Below are positions 11,138-22,100 of a stretch of 64,000 nt of DNA, one piece after another. Made by a program: the position numbers and the translations under genes. Source of the stretch: Haliclystus octoradiatus (taxonomy: Eukaryota; Cnidaria; Staurozoa; Stauromedusae; Haliclystidae); NCBI GenBank assembly GCA_916610825.1, contig OU744451.1, positions 11,658,864-11,722,863 on the forward strand, written 5' to 3'. Each line of letters starts with the position of its first letter. The stretch's first letter is position 1. The notes under the pieces are model-generated. The model had not been told where the DNA came from. It worked only from the letters and a program-made list of their open reading frames with translations, and did not search any database.

Positions 11138-12200
11138 GAATCTGATATATATGATGGTATATGCGATAAAAAACACAATAATTGGCGCAACAGTTTCGAT
11201 TTAAAGGAGCAAAAATGACCGGCAGGCGCTACGCACTTCGGATCACGTGCATGTTTATTGTTCATAACACAATGTACATTGTTGACATGAATTTATAACA
11301 GATTAGGCCTGCGTAGAACAATAGTTTCAAAGCGAGACGGTTGAATTACGCTAAGCATAAATTCAACTTGTGCTCGCAGCGGTCGCCGGTCAATCTTGCC
11401 CCTTTAATCTAAAATCATCTTCAGGCAATGTAAAAAGAGAGAGTTAAAAAGTTACATGAATATTTATATAAAAATCTAATTAATTTGTCTATGGTCTTGT
11501 GTGACATGCGCGATGCTGTCATGTCGGCCAATCAAGTCGGCAATTTATTCAACAACGACCAGAGGAAATACAGAAAGTTGGTAATCAATCTGATAGAACA
11601 TTTTGCCATTGATGAGAGGATTTTGGATTATTTGTTTTTGGTTGTAATAATTATTTCATTGTATCTGTCTTAAAGTATATCCGTACTTAGTTTTTCTGTT
11701 TGTCAATTTGTTCTAAACTATTACTATTCCATATTCATAGTTACGCTAAATCTAACTGTTGTTATCTTGTGTGACATGCGCGATGCTGTCATGTCGACCA
11801 CTCAGGTCGGCAATATATTAAACAACGACCGGAAGAAATACAGAAAATGGAAGAATAATACCAAAGAGCATTTTGCCGCTGTTAAACTATTTTTGATTGT
11901 AACTGTTATTTCACCGTGTTTGTATCGTATATTCGTAATCAGTTCTTGTGCTAAAATATCTCTCCTGTAATTATTGTTTGCCATTGTTAAAAAGTATAAT
12001 ACCGTTCCGATAAATTCAATAGACAAATTAATTAGATTTTTATATAAATATTCATGTAACTTTTTAACTCTATATTTTTACATTGCCTGAAGATGATTTT
12101 AGTTTAAATCGAAACTGTTGCGCCAATTATTGTGTGTTTTTTATCGCATATACCATCATGAAATTCATGTCAAGTAAACCTTTACAAAGAATCTGATATA
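11138..12200. mobile_element. Inverted-repeat element, copy 1, with 12-bp target duplication
   Basis: The 12-mer GAATCTGATATA flanks the element at 11138-11149 and 12189-12200. Inside, the left part (tatgatggtatatgcgata...) and the right part are inverted copies for roughly 150 bp, including gttgcgccaattattgtgt and ttgcctgaagatgatttta. The right end carries about 30 extra bases ending cctttacaaa with no partner on the left. The centre holds a direct tandem duplication: blocks starting near 11494 and 11768 share 'gatgctgtcatgtcg'. A second copy is at 56701-57732. A 199-bp MITE interrupts the left arm. It encodes no recognisable protein. Confidence 0.87.
11201..11407. mobile_element. 199-bp TTAA MITE, copy 1 (nested)
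   Basis: The element body 11205-11403 starts AGGAGCAAAAATGACCGG and ends CCGGTCAATCTTGCCCCT, imperfect inverted ends, with TTAA on both sides (11201-11204, 11404-11407). The other arm of the host element shows the uninterrupted target (cgatttaaactaaa), which proves insertion into a TTAA. A copy of the same length is at 20378-20584. Confidence 0.93.
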
Positions 12201-13802
12201 GATTGCGGATAAACACAAATGTCAGGCGGTGCGAGTGTTCCTTTGTGACTAGTCTAGTGATACATATTAGTTACGTATTCTGTGTGACCGCAGTACTTCT
12301 TCAAATCTTAATTAGACATGTGCCCTTCGAAATAGCTTTATCCTACGCTATATAAATAAGTTATAACTATTTTTAACTCTATCTGAAATTTGTTCTTGAT
12401 TAAATATTTCTACAAGATATCCTTTTCTTGATCTAAATGTGAATGTAAACTGACTCGATTTGCACAGGCTTGCACAGACGACTTTTCTTTCGAAATAGTT
12501 GGTACTGCAAAGTATTAATTGTACTTTTTCGGATTTCTTTAAGTATTACTAAATTATTAAGTAGACATTTTTCAATTATCATTTCAAAGTTTAAGTTGAA
12601 ATTGATGTTTGTCTAGTAATTCTTTAACCATGTAATCGTATAGTTTATACGACTGTAGATAGATATATTATACTCAATAGTCTAACAAAGTGTTCATCAT
12701 TCATTCACTAAGCATTCAATTATTATAAAACGATTGAAAATTCTTCAGTACATTACACTCTAAAATTCTATAAAATATCGGAAAATAGTACAACAATGAT
12801 ATGAGGGCTTGGACGTTCTTATTCAAATTTACAGCCGCATACCAGAACTACGGTTATGCATATTCTATCATTTTTCGGTTTTGCGGTATATCTTCATTGC
12901 ATAAATTGTTATCCTCTCTACCAACGTTATCTGATTAACAAAATTAGGGTTTTGCAATGTGAAGTCTCGTTCCTGATTATACATACGCCACCAAATTGTG
13001 TTACCAGTCTAGTATTCATTCCTTTGGCTAGAAAGTAGAACATGTTAGCATCATTCATATCACAATCTGTAGTTTATAGGATGTGGTAATGTACAGTGCA
13101 GAAGCTATACTTTGCACAAAATACCTTTCTACAGAGACGAAATAAATCAGATGAGCAGATTTCGTTTCTGTGAAAAGAGGACTATAAAATTAATGGTTAT
13201 GGTGTTCTTATAGCGTTTCCCGCCATACGTTATGATTTTTACCCTCAAAAGAATACTCCATTATCAGTTCAGACTCATGCTTACAACAATAAATTCTAAT
13301 TATCTAGCTATTGTGGGTCACCAGAGAATCTTTTGATATGTGTTAAATATGTGTGAGAATGATATGTTAAAATATAATCTGTATAACACGTGCTACGAAT
13401 GAAACATTTTCTGATTTTTATTTTCTTCAAATTCGTAAACTTCAAAATCATTAAATCATCTGGAATTTTGCTACTCTTGAGTTTATATGTTCTTCCTTAC
13501 CTCAGTTTTGTGAGAGAGAAAAATAGATTGCCGTTACAGAGCTACGCCATCTCAAACGCAACATCGCGTGATTAATTCGATCTAAAGTCTATTAGAAAAA
13601 CCGCACGACTTGTGACTTTGTCGTCATAAAGCTATATCCAATCCCTTTTTTTTCCTAAGCGACATTTGGTCAAAACACCACTTTGAAGGCATTTTTTACC
13701 AAGAAATAATTTCCAGATCAAAAAAAAATTACGCCATTGTTTTTTTCACGTCGAGTTCTACTACATATGTAAAGATAGTCTGGGGGATTATTCCCACTTT
13801 AA

Positions 13803-14556
13803 CAGCACAATTCAAAAACGCAGAAAAATAAAATGGCAATAAAACCGCTTTTCGACATTAAACATCCATTTTTGCGGTTTATTTTTTTCGACGTTAAATT
13901 TTCGACGTTAAACTTTTCGACATAAAACTTTTCGACGTAATAGCCAATCGTGACTGTTAACTGCTGAGAGAACAAATTTCTTGGCAATTTAAATGCAACC
14001 CGATGAGTCATAAGATGAGGTCCACCTGAGAATCAACCACCCAGCTAATTGATGTGAATTCAAAAAATTCAAAGTAGAGCAGGACCCTGTTGAGGAATTA
14101 AAGAAGTGTTTATCAATTCGTTCAATGATAAAAGAGTAACAAAAAGAATTATTGGACTTTATTGTCGTATATGGTCACACGTTATCACGTGATAGATTTA
14201 GCATAATTTTGTATACATTAGTACCCAGGCTTTTAATATGCAATTACGTCATAATTTTATAATCAACATTAGCAGAAATCTTAAATCACCCTTAAATATA
14301 TCTAAATATATCACTGGTATGTCATTTATCATACTATAGGCCTACATACTTTTACTTTATCCCATTTATCGTTCAGTTTCTATGTTTGTAAGATGAATCC
14401 AGACGTATAGAATAGATCACTTTAAATTATACGACCTGTAATTGTTTGATAAAACCTATCAGACTATCTGTAATGATGAATTTGCTGAATCTGATTGCAT
14501 TGATGATCATGGTATGATGGTTGTCCAATGAACAATAAACTCGATGAAAAACTCAC
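13803..14556. other. Repeat-derived intergenic or intronic DNA
   Basis: Around 13850-13940 short motifs ttcgac(a/g)ttaaa recur four or five times, resembling a fragment of the satellite monomer. The rest holds nothing I can name. It lies downstream of the RSPH3 exon on that gene's strand, where further RSPH3 exons would be expected, but none is visible. Confidence 0.5.
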
Positions 14557-14644
14557 CACTGGTAAAACATGCTGTGCATATGTATTCCCCCTGACAATCC
14601 TTCGATCATACATGATATTTCCATATGGTGGTGGTCCATCTGAT
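14557..14644 (-). CDS. RSPH3: RSPH3 (radial spoke head protein 3), one exon
   Basis: An 88-base minus-strand exon flanked by a good acceptor (cttgttttag) and donor (gtgagt). It encodes SDGPPPYGNIMYDRRIVRGN followed by TYAQHVLPV. The YGNIMYDRR(V/I)..RGNTYA stretch is the hallmark N-terminal segment of RSPH3, an axonemal radial-spoke protein of motile cilia that acts as a protein-kinase-A anchoring protein. The exon enters in phase 2 and leaves in phase 0. RSPH3 continues for several hundred residues, but no following exon is visible between here and position 1, so the gene must continue left across the transposons and satellite, or it is broken. A candidate first exon is at 17965-17990. Confidence 0.85.
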
Positions 14645-15739
14645 CTAAAACAAGAAATTTATAGCTCAGAATTAAACAAACATATGAGAGAAAGTTTTTG
14701 AATATTTGTTGTCCTTCACTTCATTGCAGCAGTGCACTCACTGTTGTCCGAAAGAGTCTCTATATTTCTTCCTCTGTTGAATTGCTCTAGGCTGGCTTGA
14801 AAATGTATAAGTATTGTCTCCTGGTCGTCTTTGTTGCAACATGGTTGAAATTTTAAGATTTTCATATGCTCAACATCTTAATTTCTTCCATCAAATTTAT
14901 TCGTGATCATTCCTGTTCGTTATTTTTGTGATTGCCATGGTAGCCACAATAGACAAGAATTCAAGAATTTGTCTCGCTCCCATGGAAACAGAATTAACTG
15001 AAGTAGAGATTATTGGAAAATGGCTGAATCGAGAGTCATCGCTAGTCAAACGCCGTTAGCCTGTGTGCATTACGTCAGAACTCCATTTCATACAGGCTAA
15101 CATCAATGAGGGTAAAAAACGGGCCCACTAAGAATAATATTTTGCAATGCGCATGCGTAAAGCCTCGCTAAAACCCGAAGTCTAGCCGAGACTGCTATTG
15201 AAATGACAAAAGTAAAAACAAAATGAGTGTTCAACTTTGCTAAGTTCGACGTCTTGATATGTTATCTGTTTCATTTCTAAAAGCTCAAAATGCTCTCTAT
15301 TATCATTTTCTTCTTGATGGTAATTTGACTCAATGTGTTTTGAATGTAAGAACATAATTTATTGTAAAGCAAGCAGTCGTTTTCTTCACCAGAAACTAGA
15401 ATTTGAGAAGGTTGCTTCGCAGACGCAGAGTGACGGCCCGAACCTAGCCAGGTTGGTATTAATAAGACAGTAAATACGATCAACTGCAACTGATCAACTA
15501 AAACTTATGTCTGTTGTTGTCATAACGTTGAACTTTACTAATCCATATGCATATACTGACTCATTTATGCTAGGCTGGCCAATGTCCAATTGCCCATCTG
15601 TTTGTCTTCTCTTCATTTTTCACATTTTCAGGACTTCTAACCTACTAATACTTCAGATTAACCTAGGCCAAGTAGCATACTACAGCACACTTTACATACT
15701 AGTAATTATTATTATTATTATTTATATGTTGTTATAAAG

Positions 15740-15895
15740 CCTAAAGAGTATTCTGGAATCCCAGAGGCACTTAAACATTTCTTTCCAATTTTTTTGTTGA
15801 TGTTTGACCAATAAAAGGTAAAATATCAATTTCCTTTTGAATTTTCTCCAATCTTCTGATTCCTACTTTTGTCGAACTCTAGCTGTAAGATTTTA
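15740..15895 (-). repeat. Dispersed repeat family, copy 1
   Basis: Read on the minus strand it contains acaaaagtaggaatc, an A-rich stretch with aaattgatatttta, then cctctgggattccagaat. The same order occurs at about 21595-21790 (plus), and the first half recurs at about 53560-53740 (minus) and 59855-59945 (plus). No termini or target duplications were resolved. Confidence 0.7.
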
Positions 15896-16777
15896 TCCTA
15901 CGTGAATCAAGTGAATCAATACGCAGGAAATTTAATCGATCATTTGTAAATCTCTTTTACATCTTTAATCAGATAAGTACTACATAGATGAGTGTCATTA
16001 TCAAGAATTGGTTGAAACTTGAACATACATGAGATATGCTTAAGTCGCTGATTTCTCTCTAACTTTGTCTTCCGCCGTCTTCTTTGATTGTTGAAATGTT
16101 CTCCTTGCGGCGTACAGCAGCATCGGATAACTATACATGAATTGCTAAAACTTCAAGGGTATTTATTTATAGGCATACTATTTTTTCTACTAAGGTCATT
16201 TACAAATCGCAAGGGCTTAATTGGTCGTAAGGCAATCTTATTTAATGTCTTATGATAGAAAGAAGTTCTCCTATTTCTGGTGTATAATCCCATGATTTTC
16301 ACGATAGGAAGTATTCCATTATCCCATGATTTTTATAATAGGAAGCCAATGGAGACTAACTTTGTAACAATACCTAGGACTTATTTATCCTCTTGGTGAT
16401 GGAGTTTATAGCATATATTTTTAGTTAAGAAACCTTCAAGTTTAAAAATAGAGGTAAGCTAATGTTATCAAATTTTGGCGTTAAAGCAGTAAGTTATTTT
16501 AGCATGAGCGCACAGTTTGGATAATTTGCAGTCTGGTAGTAAGCAAAATACTTCATTGAACATGTTATATGACACTGATATTGCATTGGTTATGTTGCTA
16601 AAAATAACATTTATTTACAAAATTATAAATAAATAATATTCATTTTCAAGATAAATATACAGTGAATAATGAAATATTATTTGATGCAGCCTCAATTGTA
16701 ACAGGACCAACAAAATTGCCTAAAAGGTTATTAAATATCCAATAAGATGACGATTGAATTTGAATTTCAATGTTTAC

Positions 16778-16932
16778 ATGAACAATGAAGAGTTCCATTT
16801 TCTCTTCATAAAATCGTTCGAAGAGCATGCCAGTCTGACTAGCAGAAAATTTGTTCTGTGGACGCTTTGCATGATTTCCCTGAACTTCATCAGTTGGTGT
16901 GCTTGTCTGGAAGCATGTCTCTTCTTTCTTAT
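16778..16932 (-). CDS. Candidate unassigned exon
   Basis: A minus-strand open segment between a strong acceptor (pyrimidine tract ending ttttttatgcag) and a GTAAAC donor. It encodes about 51 residues, including KKEETCFQTSTPTDEV and MLFERFYEEKMEL, and has no stop. The composition looks coding but I recognise no family. It could belong to an unannotated minus-strand gene between RSPH3 exons, or be chance. Confidence 0.25.
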
Positions 16933-17379
16933 CTGCATAAAAAATGGTATAAGGTAGGCTATCGAGCAAAGAGAGATCAACATCTATGTAATTTAGTGTC
17001 CTACATGACAGAGGATTCACTTGGTCACCCACACTGGAACATAGAGTAACTAACTATTAGAGCTTATAGCATAGGATTCGATTTATGTAATTATTATTAT
17101 TGTAGAAAGATGATTTCTTACTATAATGCTTGCGTCCTGTAATTGCCTAAATCACATTTATTGTACTCCTTTTTAGACACATGAGCCTAGAAATTGCCCA
17201 AAACAATGCTGAAAATGAAATGATATATTGTTTCAATTTGTTTACTTCTCTCTTTGATGTATTTTGAGTATTATGTATTTCGTATGCCAGAACCTAGATC
17301 CTGTATTTTTGTAGATCTGGTGTGCATTGTTACTAAATAGTAGCAACATTTTCCTGTTGAGGATTGTTTCACGTCTTCT

Positions 17380-17397
17380 GGGGGGGGGGGGGGGGGG
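17380..17397 (+). repeat. 18-base G homopolymer
   Basis: An uninterrupted run of 18 G. Such a run can form a G-quadruplex and its length is prone to sequencing error. Confidence 0.9.
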
Positions 17398-17964
17398 TAT
17401 TAATTCTCTTGCATAGATTGAAGTAAAATTTGAGACACCTGAACTTACCTGACCTGAAATTAATTTTGGAGAAACTTGAATTCCAACATCTCAACCTGTA
17501 GTGTTCTTAGTGGCTGAGGAAGCTGGGTCTATATGAAAACGGTGATCATCATTGTTCGATCACCAGGCTAAGCATGCTTAAATAATCCTCATTGTAACAG
17601 AGGCAGTAGGCAGGTTTGCAATAATTCCAAATTATCTTATCTCATCTTCAAGTCAGAAATGAAATGTTTTCAAGTTTATAGAATATTTATATGAAATCTA
17701 AAAAGTTACACAATAGTTGATATTGAATTTTTCTACATATGAAACAATAAGTGATGCACGAAGAAAGGGAAATCACCTCCAAGAGATATGCTTGCAGATA
17801 TAATACAAAGAAAATGGTTGAGACTGCAACAAGTTCTACAACAAAACAATTTTGATTCAAAGCATCTGCAAGTTGATATAGGCATCGAGCAAACCTTACT
17901 CTGTCTCTGTGTTGTTATATTTTTGTTCCCAACATATGTGAATTATGCAAAATAAAACACTTAC

Positions 17965-17990
17965 CGTGATGCGATTGGAAGACCGACCAT
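17965..17990 (-). CDS. RSPH3: Candidate first coding exon of RSPH3
   Basis: On the minus strand an ATG in a good context (atcATGG) opens MVGLPIASR and runs into a strong donor GTAAGTG in phase 2, the phase needed by the RSPH3 exon at 14557-14644. Joined, the protein would read MVGLPIASRSDGPPPYGNIM. Support is phase and splice-site quality only; the nine residues are not recognisable by themselves. Confidence 0.38.
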
Positions 17991-19116
17991 GATCGTGAAA
18001 ACAGTTTGGTAGGCATAAGACTCTATTTGTGGAAGTAGGTATCTATAATCATGTGCAGTCATTGAGTTTAAACACTTTGAACATCATCATTGAGCCTCAA
18101 AAAAGCAAGGCTAGATCGATGCAACATCATGCATAGAAGGGTGAGATGAACGAAATAATTCTGATTGTACACAGTGCCATAAGCTCATCTCTCAAGTCAT
18201 GAACTATTAGCGTTCATTGCTCCCATATTTATGGAATATTATCAAAAACAATACGATGCTTCATATCCTTGATTCAAACGAGAGTAGGCTACTGTATGAC
18301 AATGTCAATATCTAATATACAAGTGCCACTCATCCATATGTATATATAAATGATAATGCAACATGCTTTGTAATTTATAGGCTGATTTTATCAAACTTAA
18401 CTGCCAATTTTTCGAGGTAGCTGCCAGCTGCTAACAGAAATCTTCTGACGAATTGGCTTATCAAAGTTTAAAACCCAACACCAGATATTATCTCATGAAC
18501 AAACTCTATTATAATTCAAATCCAGTCATTAAATGTCCACGTTGTTAAACATTATAGGAAATAAGTAAAGACAGCAATTCAGTCTAATTAAATATACTGA
18601 ATGGAAGCAGACTTATGAAATTTTGGATATTATTGAAAAAGTGATGAGTCAGACTTCATGACGTAAGGGATATTTCAGCCAATCACGAAGGCTTACAGCT
18701 CCACGTGATCTCAAGGTCGCATGTGATTGGGCATTTCCAAATTCTGAAATGGTGGGCCAACTTTTAGTAAGAAATTCCTCTAGCCCGAGTGCAGCGACTC
18801 TCAGTTTCATGGAGCGGAACACGGGATAGAGGCTCTTGCCTAAGTCATCGCGCCAATCGAGCGCAATCACTGAGCGCAATAAGACGACTCGACGAGGTCA
18901 CGAGAGCTCAAGCCTCAAGGGTCAAGGCGTTATGTTATTGCCTGGAAATTGCTCTGATTATTGCTTTTAGACAATTCCAGGAAGGAAGTAATAAAAGGAA
19001 GGTTGGCTTTAGCGTTATTGCTTTTATAGATTATTTAAAGTGTGCCAGGAAGAGTGGAAGATACATTGAAAGTTGCGAATTGGATATATATATATATATA
19101 TATATATATCACAAAC
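17991..19116. promoter_or_regulatory. Region upstream of ashwin
   Basis: No exon seen. At 18670-18900 there is a short, more GC-rich patch with CACGTGA and several CCAAT/ATTGG motifs, a reasonable promoter candidate for ashwin (plus), possibly shared with the RSPH3 side (minus). A (TA)n run at about 19084-19108 ends a few bases before the ashwin ATG. Confidence 0.4.
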
Positions 19117-22100
19117 ATGGAGATATTTGAATCGCCTATGGATGGTATATTATGGAAATCAGAAAGGCTTATATCTCCAAATAGCTTGACTGATAACAAC
19201 TTACATGATATATTAATGGAAAGAGGTATTGCGATTGACAAAAACTGTCTTCGAAATAGGGCAAAATGCCTTGAAATTTATAGGACATTCGTTCTTCCTG
19301 AACCTCAAATTTCGGAGCAGCTGTGTTTGAAATCAACATATTTATCGACAGCTGCAAGTAAAATGGCAAATAAAATATCCGATAAAAGAAAACAGGATTC
19401 AAGTAAATCTCAAAGGTAATTCAACTTCAACTTGTTACTTGACCTAGTCCTGGATGGAAGTTTGGAGAATAGACCTATGGCAAAGCCGCCCTGAGATAAT
19501 ATTCCAAGCATATCAAGCCTCCCGTAATTTTTTTTTCGGACCATCTATCGAATATTGTTTTTCCCCCAACGAGAAGGCAAAAATTCATTAATGCGTCTGC
19601 GCCTGTGGGCGAATATTTTGCGGTCACCCCCAAGATCCGGTTTGCAGAGTACGGCAGAGCCGCCCCGAGACAATATGACCATTATCTCAAGTCGCCCGTG
19701 AAAATTGTTTTTAGAAGCCTTATTACTACTATTTGCTATAGAACATTGATTTTCTGCTTGCAGAGAAGGCAAAAATTTGTTGAAGCGCCCGCAGCAAATA
19801 TTACATGGCCGCCCCCGAGATCTCGTCAAAAGGCGCTTCTCTGCAAACTGTGCCTAATCAACTAGACAGAAGTCACAGCCTCTGTCTCATACTCAGAGTC
19901 AAGACTAGACTGCGAGACGGCCAGACCACTAGGAGTTAAATACCAGACTGCAACTTTCCAACCAAGCCAAGCAATTGAAAATGGTTTTCTTGTCTAGGCT
20001 ATCAATCTGAAAAATGACCCCTGTCTCTATGATGCTGCTTGCTCATGAGTTTATTATTTTGATGAATCTCACTGTGTTGGATTTCTTGTAGCTTGAAGTT
20101 TTCCATTTCTATTTTTTAGCTGTGCTGTGGTGATGATTCCAACGTTTTCTTTAAATTCCGTTAATTAATTCGTCATTTTGACATTTTATGCTAGATATAA
20201 GCAAGTAGCATCATTGAGACTGGTGCTGGAACTCTTTCAAAATGATAAGCCCACGGTCTAGACTAAGAAGACCATTTCCACATTTTGGGCTCGGTTGGTG
20301 AGTTTCCAGGAGTTTGCAGTTTGGTATTTTACATAGACATAATAGATATAAACTGCTGATGACGTTCGAAAGCGGGCTTAAAGGAGCAAAAATGACCGGC
20401 AGGCGCTACGCACTTAGGATCACGTGCACGATTATTGTTATAACACAATGTTCATTGTTGACATGAATTTTATTACAAGTTAGGCCTGCGTATAACAATT
20501 GTTTCAAAGCGAGACGGTTGAATTACGCTAAGCATAAATTCAACTTATGCTCGCAGCGGTCGCCGGTCAATTTTGCCCCTTTAAAACGTAGCACCTATGG
20601 GAATCCATAATGGCTGACACATGCTCCCAAAGTGGCGGAAAAAGCAGTGTTTTGACCCAATATTGTTGTTAGAAAATAAAAGAATAGATGAGCCGGATTA
20701 TTTCGAGCTACTTTTAAAGCAACTAAATATGATTGTATTTAACAGGTTTGTTGTGCATCACTCAATTTCGAATCAAATCCGCTTAATTAATTTATCAAAT
20801 TTTCACTGAAATATCCCAATTTTGTAAGTAGGAATATCGCTGCTTTTGTAACAATAAGACATCAAAATTTCAGAGTTTGCTCAGATTTAACATGTATTAA
20901 TCATCCAAGCTGTAGGCTATTACCGGACAAGGTTCATGTTTACTGCTGGTTACAGCAAAGCACAGGACGCAGAATGAGCGTAGAAAAGTTGATATTGAAA
21001 CAATGACAAACAAATTCCAATAATGCTACGAAAAATATTCAAATTTAGTTCACCAAATATCCAAATATTTACACCCCATAGTGATAATAGTTATAAAGTC
21101 TAAGATTGATGAAGATAGCCACAAATTAAGCCTCATAACCAGCAGTACCATCGCAAAACAAGCGTAGCGGATACCAATTAATATCAAAATATGCAAATTT
21201 TTATTATAATCAATGTTTCCGTAGCATTAAAACCATATTAAAAATGTTCAAAAGCAAGAGAAATAGATATATGCAGCGATTTAAATCAATCCAAACACTT
21301 TGTGTTCACTTCAAATACCAAATTGTATTGGAATTTTGACTTGCGGTCAGTTTACAACATACAACTGTAACTTTTGGGCGCATGTGTCTACCATTTTGGC
21401 TGCCCATGAGTGCCATGCGTCACGTGACCCCATCAGCGGTCTATATCTATTATGTCTAAGGTATTTTACCTCTACCACGGCGAGGCACTTTAACAGACGC
21501 CTTCTTCGCTGGTGTAAGAACTGAGTTTTTAGATAAATAATAATCAAAACGGATTTATTCTAAGAATATGAGGGTTAAAGGTCCGTAAACATTTTTGCAG
21601 ACGGCTTTGTGAGAACAGGGCCTAACAAAAGTAGGAATCCTGCAATCCTAGATTCTGGAGAAGGCTAGTGCAAATTCAGAAGAAAATTGATATTTTTATG
21701 ATTTATTGATAAAACCTCAACAAAAATGTTTACAAGAAACTGTTGAAATACCTCTAGGTTCCCAGAAGGCTGGAGTCCAGGGGGATGCCTGACAAGCTAC
21801 AACATCAGAAAGTCTGATGATTCCCTTTTGGAACATGTGTCAAATCAGTTCTTCGAAAAGGTGTTAGGAAAAAGTCACATAATGTTTGGTTTGAGTTTTG
21901 TTTTTCTTGAAAATGTATCCTATCCTTACTCCTCTGAAGAGCATGAAATACTCTATTCAAAATCTAAATTTGTTTCAACATCAGTCTAATATAATTATAT
22001 GTTGTGTTTCAAATAGATTTACAAATGAAGATAAAACGAAAAGAGCTCAAGTGACAATTTCAACGGCTGTGAAGATCAAAAGATCAAGATATCCGTCAAC

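Larger units (their letters stand above)
10713..13802. mobile_element. 3.1-kb DNA transposon with ~260-bp terminal inverted repeats and TTAA target duplication
   Basis: Left end AGTGGGAATAAACCCCCAG (from 10717) and right end ...TTCCCACT (to 13798) are inverted copies, and the pairing continues inward for about 260 bp (10717 to about 10965 against about 13540 to 13798). TTAA lies directly outside both ends (10713-10716 and 13799-13802), as in piggyBac-type and Kolobok-type elements. The interior has no transposase frame, so it is non-autonomous. It contains the nested element at 11138-12200; otherwise 12201-13540 looks featureless. Confidence 0.85.

Noticed and set aside
11485..11970. Frames in the inverted-repeat element (CDMRDAVMS...), also at 56920-57249
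   Set aside because: Between copies the changes are mostly amino-acid altering and a stop is lost, so there is no sign of coding selection.
19042..19116. Upstream extension of the ashwin frame through (TA)n
   Set aside because: The extra residues are a Tyr-Ile dinucleotide-repeat product; the ATG at 19117 has a good context and begins the conserved part.
18649..19130. Overlapping open frames on both strands near 18650-19130
   Set aside because: They overlap a promoter-like region and the (TA)n run; no splice pattern or motif. Ashwin starts at 19117 in a different context.
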